From Atriophallophorus winterbourni (Eukaryota; Platyhelminthes; Trematoda; Plagiorchiida; Microphallidae), in NCBI GenBank assembly GCA_013407085.1, contig JACCGJ010020823.1, forward strand, positions 1-64,000: 64,000 nt of DNA, written 5' to 3'. The translations under genes were made by a program, and so were the position numbers. Below are positions 12,546 to 22,800 of this stretch, piece by piece; positions within the stretch are counted from its first letter, which is position 1; each line of letters opens with the position of its first letter. A model generated the notes under the pieces. It was not told the DNA's origin. It was given only the letters and a program-made list of their open reading frames with translations, and ran no database searches.

Positions 12546-12708
12546 TATGATGAGAGCACATTGCTGCTGAGGTCAGCCATTTGTCACATTTAGCATGAAC
12601 TTTCGACAAACAATCGTAACACGTGACAGACTTTGCCTGAGGACTTACCGACTTTCGGCAAACCGCACACATGCAGCCCGGTGCGCTTTGTTTTCTTTTC
12701 GGGGTCAT
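12541..12708 (-). pseudogene. LINE ORF1 N-terminal PHD-like zinc-finger fragment
   Basis: From an ATG at 12708-12706 the minus strand encodes a basic start followed by C-x2-C, then C-x2-C-x4-H-x2-C (CAVC ... CYDC ... H..C). This pattern resembles the first half of the PHD fingers in ORF1 of CR1-like LINEs. The frame ends at 12541, where the R-C repeat begins. It could instead be a small host zinc-finger exon, but the absence of splice continuity and the repeat-rich setting favour a LINE. Confidence 0.45.
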
Positions 12709-12711
12709 CCG

Positions 12712-13140
12712 GTCAGGGTTATGAGCAGCACTGTTCAGTGGTTTGTGCACAAGCATTGGCTCTGTCGAGCGATCGATGATGAATATAGTGTTCACGAAAA
12801 AGAGCAAAATCAGAATTTAATCCGGTGATACTCTTCGGTAGTTGATCGCACGATGTTGAAAGTATGACCAGTCGACGGTGAAGAACAAGATCTTTCCGAT
12901 TACGTTAATCCCTTTGAGGACTTGAAGAGTATTAAGAGAGTTGCACGCGTAGATCCAATATGGGAAAATCACGATAAATCCCAATTTGCTCGTATTATCG
13001 AATACCGCTACGAGAGTGGTATATCCAGAAAGCTGACTTCAAGAGGAGTCCAACAACGTATAATATATCCATGTAAGTGTAAATTTAAGAACAGTATATC
13101 CTGATAATCAGGAGCTCAAAATAATGCGACCGCACGGCAC
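12712..13140 (+). other. Open frame of unknown nature
   Basis: A 60-residue frame at 12922-13104 (basic, with many Arg and Lys) is open, but I do not recognise it. No splice context was evident. It may be the upstream part of the Penelope-like fragment that follows, but this is not shown. Confidence 0.25.
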
Positions 13141-13144
13141 GTTG

Positions 13145-13275
13145 TCATGTGAGCAAAGTCGCAACGGAGAGAAATTGCTGTTGGGTAAGCCATGTTGTAC
13201 CTTGGCCACAAACCCCATCTTCACTAAAATCAACTTGTCTGACTCGCCCATGACAACCAACTTCCATCGTTCACA
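13145..13275 (+). repeat. Repeat shared with 55065-55195
   Basis: Both copies contain GGAGAGAAATTG, then (C/A)AAGTTGTACCT-like, the block TGTCTGACTCGCCCATGACAA and AACTTCCATC. Here the segment runs directly into the Penelope-like coding fragment, so it may be an internal part of that element. Confidence 0.65.
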
Positions 13276-13810
13276 CTATGAGCTCAAGAAAGAAGAGGAA
13301 AAATATTTAAACAAACTCTTCCGGAAGAATGGATACCCAAAGGAGTTCATCATTCGCAACATGAACTCGACAACCAAGAGCACACAAGCCAGCTTCGACA
13401 CTGAGAAGCAAACTCGTCAAGGTCAAGGACAAGCTGGCTAAGGAGGAAAGAAACGATGTCGTACACACGACACGTACACGATGTTGTACAGAATCCCGTG
13501 TTCCGATTGTGAGAAATATTATATCGGACAGACTGGAAACAATTATGCATGAACACAAACTGGCTACACGACGACACGACCACAAGTCAGTAATATCGGC
13601 ACACATGGATCGAGAAGGTCACGAATTCAATTGGGAAAGAACAGAAATCATCGCTAAAGGCAGAACTCGTCACGTTCGAGAGCTCCTCGAAGCGTGGTAT
13701 TCGACACCAGAATCAATCAATGAACACATTCAAGTGGATGGGATCTACGGACCAATGAGAACACGCCAACGAGGACATGCAAGGTTTCTAGATAATCACA
13801 GTAGATGAGG
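13270..13810 (+). pseudogene. Penelope-like element fragment: RT C-terminus and GIY-YIG endonuclease
   Basis: The first frame (to 13441) encodes a charged stretch ending LNKLFRKNGYPKEFI, which matches the 'NGYP..FI' theme closing the RT of Penelope-like elements. A second frame at 13480-13540 encodes LYRIPCSDCEKYYIGQTG, the CxxC plus YIG motif of the Penelope GIY-YIG nuclease. A third frame, 13509-13808, carries the downstream nuclease region (MHEHK, SVISAHMDREGHEFNWERTEII). These elements are single-ORF retroelements that insert with this nuclease. At least two frameshifts make this copy inactive. Confidence 0.75.
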
Positions 13811-13854
13811 TCGAAACGCAGCAGATAAATTCGAATGATGCCCACCGCCCAGAT

Positions 13855-13910
13855 GCTTCGAAAGAAGTTTCGCTGATGATGTCATCTAGTTTGATGACGA
13901 AACGTCCGCA
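13855..13910 (+). ncRNA. Hammerhead-ribozyme-like motif after the Penelope-like EN
   Basis: The core CTGATGA lies at 13873-13879. A six-pair stem II follows (GTCATC 13881-13886 with GATGAC 13893-13898), then GAAA at 13899-13902. Just upstream, CGAAA (13859-13863) pairs with TTTCG (13868-13872) as stem I abutting the core. One extra T separates the core from stem II, and stem III is not convincingly paired, so this copy is probably decayed. Hammerheads are known in Penelope-like elements, and the position just after EN fits. Confidence 0.5.
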
Positions 13911-15600
13911 ATCAACCATACCAGCTCGGAGAACAACTATGAACTACAACCCGGTACCTGAGCTACAAGTTTTCAAAACTATTTGCCATGATACAAGGCT
14001 CATGTTCATTTTCAATTTTTTAGATTGTGAAAGTGAGAAATTCTAAATAAATTATTAGCAAACCGACCTAAACAAAATAGGATTGATGCCCGGTGGTCTA
14101 TACACACTCACACCTCAGCGTCAACAAAGCATGTGGTAACTTTAGGCCATTATTCACAACCGAGAAGCGGGCTAACATGAGCTACGCGTAATCTTACGAA
14201 TTTCGATGTGGTCAGAGCTCAACGGAATTCTTGAATTCGATTTAAATTAAAAAATTGATTAATTGAATATAGGGAGCGAATTAATTGAGGCTGTTTAATA
14301 ATGGGTGTACTATCAAATGAAGTGTCTCCAGGTCGCCTAGATGAGATACCCTAGTGAAGCTTGAAATTTCTGCTAAAATATTCAGAAAGTAATGGCTTTT
14401 TTGTTTCACGCTGGAAATCTTCCGTGATCGCGTCTGCTTGTTGTACTCACAGTTCATCTTATATCAGGTACATGCAGATGATTTCTTTGCTACCTCAATC
14501 CCCTTTTTCCTCTTGAAAGCCGCAACCGACAGCATGTCGACCACGACAGCAAAAGGACTTTCTCAGCTTGATGGCTTCGATGTAAACTTAGTTGTCTCAC
14601 GCCAATTTCAAATGAGTTCATACCACTATACTTTGGTGATAACATCACCACCCCTTACCTCCTTTTACAAACACCTACGCGTCAAAGTATCGGCTTAACA
14701 TGCAGATTTTAAAATTACGTGGGGTTTTGAAAACATAATTTGCATAGAATCCGCCAGAAGTCCGTTTCATCGCTAAATTTCTTTTCATGACTGTGAATTC
14801 CCGACCGATCTCAAATTCTTTGCTTGCTCCTTTGATTTTATTTTAAATTCGTACATTTTAATTTCGAGTTTTGCTCAGATTCCTCGCATTTAAAGGAAAC
14901 GTAAACTGCGTTGTTAATTTAAAAGCCCCTTCAACACTTTAATGGAAATTATGTAGCAGTTCTTTATTTTAACACCCTGGTTGGTAGTCGGGACTCTATC
15001 GAAGAATGCCTTTAAAGTTAAACCTTGTTCACGAGCACCTCAAATCTTATAGAATTTACCAAACCATCGTAGGCAATGCTGTCCATGTAGCGTCGCATGT
15101 TCGTGACCAGCACTGGATAGCACTTCTACATTCGTTAATCATGTTCTGTAAGCGAAAAACATCAAGACTCATAGATGGTATGAAATAATTGAACGTCCAT
15201 TGGGTGGTTATGTAATATATGGGCAAGGTCATTTGACTCCGTTTCACAAAAAGGAAGGATACGTTATTCGAAAACAAATACTCCGTCAATGGTCCGGATA
15301 ACATTTGATAATCCCGAATGGCGGATGGTTCGGTGAACATGTAAGCGCGTTCCCTATCATATTGATTATTAAAACATGCATGGTTGTTGACCCCGGGGAT
15401 AGCTCAAACCGCTACGCTGTACAGATTACAGTCCCTTTGTTTTGGAAGACGAATTTCCCATGGCTTCAAAATGCTTCAGTGAAAAACGCGATCTCTTACA
15501 AATCGGTATTTGACTGGTAAGAAGACATTCTGTCCTTGACAGAAATTGGAGTGCGAATCCGAGTCAAATTAGATCTTTCAATTTACCCAACACCTACACG
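13911..15600. other. No recognised feature
   Basis: Short frames only (for example 14438-14698 and 15006-15188). No domain or shared repeat was seen. Confidence 0.4.
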
Positions 15601-15689
15601 TTGATGGCGAAACGATTGACGTATGACGATTCAATGTCGTATAATGAAAAAAACATAAATAAAAAAGCTCATTTGCATGCATTTCCAAC

Positions 15690-16040
15690 ATACAAACACG
15701 ATGTTCAAACACAGAATCATATAGTGATTCGTGGTCAAGCACTCAGGGCGCTTATGGATGACCAAAGTTATGTGTTGCCCACATCCCTCGAAATTACACT
15801 CCACTACCGGTTTCTGGCTGTTTGCCATCGTCCGGTGGAGACAGTAAGATTAGGTTCAGTGTACCTTGAAACAGTGGATAAATGGTGAACAAGTGTATAT
15901 TTGAATGCCACTGTTGTATAGGGTTCGTACAACGAACCACGATGTTCAAACACAGAATCACATAGTGATTCGTGGCCAAGCGCTCAGGCGCTTATGGATG
16001 ACCAAAGTGATGTGCTGCTCACATTCCCCGAAATTACTGT
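15690..16040 (-). repeat. Hammerhead-bearing repeat, tandem (241-bp unit, ~1.4 units)
   Basis: The block CACGATGTTCAAACACAGAATCA occurs at ~15697 and again at ~15938, a spacing of 241 bp. Each time it is followed by GATTCGTGG(T/C)CAAGC and CGCTTATGGATGACCAAAGT. Between the two blocks lie a minus-strand hammerhead-like motif and a GGTTCGT/ACGAACC hairpin at 15919-15935. The strand given is that of the hammerhead. Confidence 0.8.
15795..15880 (-). ncRNA. Hammerhead-like motif, copy D
   Basis: Read on the minus strand, the core is CGGACGA (two changes from CTGATGA, at 15834-15828). Stem II is GGC-AAACA-GCC and GAAA lies at 15814-15811. Upstream, GGTA stands at the expected cleavage position, with GGT pairing to ACC after GAAA, and an outer CCACT/AGTGG pairing supports stem III. 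The core changes make it likely inactive. Confidence 0.5.
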
Positions 16041-16611
16041 CAACAACTTTGAGTTAGCGCGTTTCACAATTGGTTAGGATCCTGAAATTGCACGAATTGA
16101 CTGATTGATTGGCGCCATGCACTGGACATTGATCCTCACTGCAAATTGCGCTAAATCACGACTAAATAAAACACAACGAATAAATGTGATGGTGAGAAAC
16201 ACGATTGCACTATACTCGTTTAAACATCAAATCGAATTTTGAATAGATTAATGGTATTGAAACAAAGCAAAAGTACTTTCCCTTCAACTATGTTAATAGT
16301 ACACATAATTGCAGGGTACCTATGGCACCGGTGGGGCCAAACAACTAATTACTGTTGACAGGAAAGATTTGAAAGCAGAAAAAAGAATTGGAACCGACTC
16401 ACCTATTTATGATATCTTTTTGATTCACCCAGTCATTAAACAAGAAAAAATGTCGAATCAAAAGGCTGTATTGAAAACATCAGAAATCTAAACAAGAAAG
16501 TATAAAAAGGAAAATTAATAAGTCCCAATTTCGAAAGCAAACATGAGATCACGAGATGATTCGGAAACGACGTGTGGTTATTATATACACAATCAGGAGT
16601 AATTGTGATGA
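16041..16611. other. 3' flank of the transporter gene
   Basis: This is the presumed 3' UTR and downstream sequence of the minus-strand gene. No obvious AATAAA was found on the minus strand here, so the transcript end is undetermined. Confidence 0.3.
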
Positions 16612-16895
16612 CTATTCCATGAGCGTAGCGATCGGTTCGTCTGGTTTGCCGAAAGCGTCAATCAACTGCCACACGGTGGCAATGGTCCCACCGACGAAGC
16701 TTAACAATCCTAAGCCAATGATGATTAGGTGCTTGGCGAACACGCAGAGCCAAAACCGAGGGATGGTCGAACGGCGGTCCCAGAGATGGACCAATTCCAA
16801 CACGGGCGGCAAGATAAAAAGCAAGAACGAGCTGGCAAACGCTCCGATGAGTGAAATCATCAGATCCAGTTCAGGAATCGAGATGACCATCAGAT
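16612..16895 (-). CDS. SLC36-type transporter exon 9 (terminal)
   Basis: It enters in phase 1 after gattcag and encodes SIPELDLMISLIGAFASSFL, then FILPPVLELV, and a final hydrophobic segment (LIIIGLGLLSFVGGTIATVW). It stops at TAG, 16614-16612. The order matches the last two or three membrane segments and the short cytosolic tail of the family. Confidence 0.94.
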
Positions 16896-19800
16896 CTGAA
16901 TCGAAGAGAAACGAACGAAAGTGATCAGCATGTGGGAGTTGAGAGCGAACAGCGAAGTGGATAGGTAGAGAAACACGGGGGTGGCAAACTAATTAGTGGG
17001 AGGGGTGGATCAAAGAACGAATCGAAACGCAACTAAGTTAGTCAGTAAAGAGGTTGGTTTAGATAGAAAATGATGTCATGTTATTGGAATAAAGAACCTT
17101 TGGACTCTAAATGCTAGATAATCTGGCTAAGGATCGATAATTAAACACTGATGCGTGAAGGTAAAATATGGATGAAGAGCCGTTGTGATGGGTATTTATG
17201 CCAAAGTTGTGTTCTATACATGGAAACAGGACTCGACAGGAAACGAGTAACAAAAAGTTTGAAACCAATTAAGTTGTCATCATTACGCACACGACGTACA
17301 AATCTAAGCGTAAAGAGTATAACAATTTGCCGTACCATCAAGTACGTAACAATTCCGGGAGTCATGATATACAGAAGTAGATAATTATGCACAGGCTAAG
17401 CTGGTTAGGCCATATAACGGGATGACAGACACTGAAAAACAATGCTGTTAAACATAATCTATGGTAATGCTATTTAGACTCAAGGTTCAAGAATTTATGG
17501 TATAAAAAAGCTCGTAGATGTACAACACCACAGGATATTCGTATAAGGATAATAAATATATATACAAAATAAAATCGAGGCATTAGGAAGATTGACAGTT
17601 TTGTAGTTAGAAAAAATGTCATGTAATGTCTCGGTATGATTCAAAAAAATATTCGTTTGTATAAAGATCATGTTATATAAATGGGTGGCATTACTACGCA
17701 AAAATATATCCAATTTGTTCCTGAAAATCGTTTCACTAGATGATTGGACAACATCTGACGGTAGGGAGATCCATAGGAAACAAACGCGCACCGAATAGAA
17801 GAACCGACGGCAGTTCCAGTGAGAATGTGGAATCTCAAATGCCAGTGGGTCAGTACGTGTGGCGTGGCTTGACCGGAGGCGAAATAGATGCCTTAGAGGG
17901 TGCGTCTTTGAGTTCATTATATTATACGTTAGGATTAAATCAAATCGAACCCTTCTGCGAGGCAGTGTATCCAATTTAAGTTGAGTAAGTCGATCCTTAT
18001 ATGGTAGGTTGCAGAGACAGTTAACCATTTTAGTTGCTCTGCGTTAAATCCTCTCGAGCAGCTTGATGTCCTTTTGTAGCCATGGTGCCCAAGCTTGCAC
18101 TCAGTAATCCATCACTGTGTTAATATACGTACATTTGTGATGACCTTGACCAATCAAAAGCATTCAAAAGTTACTTGAATTCTTTGAACAGATAACAAAA
18201 GAAGCTGAATCATCATACACAGTAACACTGTTTTTGACTGACTAGCGCAAACGGTAAATGGTATAATTAAAATTATTGTCTATTGAAAAACATTGTTGAG
18301 ACGAATGAAGCGGGGATTTTCAACTGTACCCATCCAATACATGCGCTAAGATCTACAGAGTGCTCTTTTTTCTACAAAACCGAGCAACGAAAAAGAAAGG
18401 AAACTGGCTCAACCGACGACCGTCACATTATGTTTACCCCATTAATCCTGATGAAATTCCCATCACTTAAAGCAGAGTGACACACTTTTGACACAGAGGG
18501 TAACATGGAGCCTGATAGCATAGAAGTGCAGAGGCGTAGGACCAAACTTTAAACGGGATTTCTCCATGCAGGGGTAATTGAGATTAAAGTGGACAACGCG
18601 GATAAATAAAAAATCTGGCGTTCGGTTCTGCAACGATTAAACTCTAGTGGACATGAACATTTGTGTGTACACGGTAAGGGCATGTGAGTGAGTGGGTCGA
18701 TTGACCTCGACAGTGCATGTTGCAAACGGGAAAACCACGTAGGATTTAGCTAGAACCCAAGCAAATGTGATTTTTGATTAGCCTTCAAAAATCATAGCAC
18801 TTATGTAATTGGCCCGATAACAGACCAGAATGAGATTTGTTTAAAAAAGATGCCTAGGCTAAAATCCACATTTGCATGCATTTCCATCATACACAACCCA
18901 TGACCGGTTTCGTACTGTTTGCACCCATCAGGCAGGAACATTGCGATCAGGATCCGCCTAGCTTGAAACAGTGGATGAAAGGCAAATAGGGTTTGCGCTT
19001 GTACGTCACTGCTGGATGAGGTTGGTACGGCCAACCTGTTAAATCGGATCCTGATTGTACTGTCCCTACCTGATGAGTGCAAACAACACGAAACCAGCCG
19101 GGTGCGCATGTGAGTTATGAGCAGAGTCATAGTTCATTTTCAAGCATCAAAATGTGTTTCGTGTGTACAGCCACACACTTGCAATAACCGATGTAATCAC
19201 AAAGTTCAGAAATGCAAAACACCCCTAGTATTAATGGATCAATAAAACAGCTGTGGGTAAAAACGTATTGAACCTGCAAACAAAAACAAATCGATTTAAG
19301 TGGGAACCAGTTAAGCACCATGTCGATCAAGGTTAGATATTGTCAAGACAAAACTGCCAGAAACTGATCATCACCTCGAAGCTCAGATTTGAGCCCCGAC
19401 GCGATGTGACCAGACCTTGTTTGCCGCGATGGAAACTAAACCTGATGACTGTCTCATCGCTGCAAATGAGTAGCAAGCATAGAGACACCGAAATGTTTCT
19501 ACAACCCTCATCAAAATGTTAAACGATCACATGGTTTAACAGCAATGTCGGAATCAGGTAATTTGAGATGTGCATCAACAAAAACACGTTGAGAATAATC
19601 CGAGAGAGTAAACCGTAGAGTGCTTAAAAGTAGTGAAGTTGCTCGCAATATAAACCTCCACTGTATGGCATGTGTAATGCATCATCGTACCGAAAGAGTA
19701 AGCCTTTCTAAAAACTTTAAGGGAAAACATAATTATGCAACAAAACATCGATGGGATCAATTACAGGTGAACGTAACTCGATTCTTATTTGAATTTAACG

Positions 19801-22800
19801 AACAAAAAGAAAAAAAATCAAGTTGTGACACTCATGCAGATCAAGTTTTAATTAACGGCCTTCAGAGGCCCGAGATTGATGTCAAGAAAGAACATAAGAG
19901 GGGGACTTACAAGAAAACAGCACCAATCCGACACGCATCAATTTTAAATTAACGTAGCGTTTCCATTCAGAGCCTTCGCGATGACACCGAAGTTTTTCCA
20001 TCAAACGCGCAAATATCGTGGCCGGAACGTAGAATTGGAGCAAATAGGAGACCACAATAGCGAAGATAAACAATGGTTTGACGGGACTGAACCAGCTGGG
20101 AAACCAAAGGAAAACGAAGATGGAATACGAGGGCAAGCATAATGAAGGCGAACAGGATTGGTTGTTGATCATGAGAACAAATACTTGAGGTGTTGTCTAA
20201 GTTTCGTCGATTGAACACGAGGCATCATTCAAATCCGATGTGTGGGCTTAAGCTCTGTTTTTCGGGAAGCAAATGATTTCAGATACTAAAACCCGTATTT
20301 TCATGCATTTCCATCCCAAATCCCATGACCGGTTTCGTGCTGTTTGCTCTCATCAGATAGAGATAGTATAATCAGGCTCCACGTGCATTGTTGGATAAAA
20401 TTGGCACAACCAACCTGTTCAATCACATGTGCCCACATACATGTGGATACGGTGAAACCCATGGTGATGTAACGAAGATCCATATTTACATGGAAGAAGA
20501 TATCTGCTTGTTTATAAATCCGGAAAAAATGTGGCTGCGTGGCGATGGATGTTACGCTTTCTGCAGTAATCTTCTAGCCTTACTCAACAGAAATTTGTCA
20601 CGCAAGAGGGTGTTATCATTTCAAATCATTTAACTTGCACTCAACGTTATATTTCTATACTCACTAAAGTAGGTAGTCACTCGTTTCAAGGCACACTGAA
20701 CCTCCTCACTGTCTCCAACTGATGACGATAAACAGCGAGAAACCGGGAGTGCTGTGTAAGTGTGGGGGATGTGAGCAACAAATTACTTTGGTTATTCCAG
20801 AAATTGTTTAAAAATAACATATTCCTTTTGTAGACTTATGTTTTCTTTTCTCACCAATACTTCACATAGACACTTAAAAATAACTAGTCAAATTTGTGCT
20901 TCATCTAGTACTCGATTTAAACATATCATATTGCCATCTAAAACGTCACGATATCAGAGATACTTCGTTCGGAAGGTATCACTGTCAAAACAATGTTGCC
21001 AGCGAACAATTGAGAGAGCATTAATCGCGCTGATATTTTGTGAATTACATTTTGATCTTATTCTGCGATTTCGTACTGTTATTGAACACTGAGTTAGAGG
21101 TGAAATTTCGAATATTGTAAAACAAAATTTTATATTGTTCTTCTTTAACCCGATCCTATCGAATCGATGACGTTTTGTTTCAGTGGTAAGCACCTGGTAG
21201 TGCGCTAAGAGGCTGTTGAGCATGGAAATGAAACCAAAAGACTCAGTTTCGAATCCATCACGTCAATAGACTATACCAGCGTACACAAATCATGAGAGTG
21301 ACCTGAAAGTCTTCCATTCATTTTCACTAGCACCATCATAGCTATTGGAACTACAAGAGCCAACAAATCGACCGATTTAAATATTTACTTGCATAATTTT
21401 ATAAAATGTGTATATCGTCAAACAATACCAAAAGAACGTAAGCCTGTACTTGAACTAGCGCAGAGATAATTAACCAAATGTGTGAGAGATACGACAAGGT
21501 TCGGTTGCTTGACGCAACAGGTTAAACAACCATACCCCTGGTTACCTTCAACCCGCATTCAACTGACAAAATAAGTGAAACAAAATTATAAATTTACAAA
21601 GAACCACAATGCTGAAATACATATTTCTGGCCAAGAACCTAAGGCTTATAAACGACAAATATATTGTGGTGCTCAGATGGGGATGTGAGCACAAGAATGC
21701 ATTATTATTTAAAAGATACCGTGACCTAGCGGAGTGTTTCAGGGAATTACATTTTTTAGCCATTCACCATTACTGTCTACTGGCCAAATCTCCATTGGCC
21801 TATAGCTGTGATATGTGTTATCACGAATTCGGAGTCAGATAAAGTGGCGCGGAGACTAAATAACCGCTGGTTTGCTTAAGCCTAGACAGGATCATCGCAA
21901 ACTCAACACGAACGAACCCCTGATACCCGCATCAAGGAGAAATAAGTAAATAAAATCTTACTATGGAATTTCCGGGATGTTCAGGGTGATGCTGCCTTGC
22001 GCGTGTTCACCAAATTTCAAGTAGCCGAAAAACCCGAAAGCCAGATTCCACACAATGATTATGGTCATCCCGATATTGAGCACTCCGAAAGGATGAATGT
22101 AATATTCCGGTGTAGCCATTTTACTTTCAATCGGAAGGACCTATACGAAGGCGTTCATTTGAAAAGAACACGTGGGGTTATAAAAGAATATTCCGATAAC
22201 AATCAAAGTATTAAAATAGATGGCTAATAGGAAATCGGGAACCAAGGAAATGTTTATGTGATGTGGCTGCAAACTTGGGTCAGTGATGCCAATGTAATTT
22301 ATTTTCTATTCCATTATCTTTCTGAGAGAGAAAAAACAGAATCGCTAGCAATTGAACTACAAAATCAGACAATACACATTTGGATACTCCGCATGTCTTT
22401 AACTCGGCACACGCCTGACCTTTACTGTTAATAATTAATTAGTATTACTTATTATTATTGCTGTGCGGCTAACACCGTGCTAAATTGATTGGCCAGAGGT
22501 AGTGAGCCGCATGCTGAAACAGGCTGGAGTCTCACTACCATTTGCTGTTCTTTTTCTTCCTCATATCTGTTTATGCCTGGGCAACCTGACAGTATCTTAG
22601 CCCACGTGCAGTCTCTGACTGTGCGGCACTTTGCCTGGATCAGGCTTGTGCTTTGATACCATATCATACCATACTTATTGTTGTTGTTTGACTAATTTTC
22701 CGAGTATCACACGATACGTAAATGTACAGTATTTTTGTACTGTGCAGCTAACACCGTGCTGAATTGATTCATCAAAGCTGCATGCAGGAACGCGTTAGAG

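Larger units (their letters stand above)
18870..19115. repeat. Inverted pair of hammerhead-bearing repeat fragments
   Basis: A minus-strand copy (18870-18985) and a plus-strand copy (19010-19110) of the same repeat family face each other. Each carries a hammerhead-like core. The plus-strand copy also has a GGTTGG-TACGG-CCAACC hairpin (19020-19036), equivalent to the hairpin at 15919-15935. Both lie in intron 8 of the transporter gene. Confidence 0.65.

Noticed and set aside
13509..13808. Reading the GIY-YIG region as a host nuclease gene such as SLX1
   Set aside because: The CxxC before YIG and the preceding NGYP..FI RT ending are Penelope-like, and the frame is broken.
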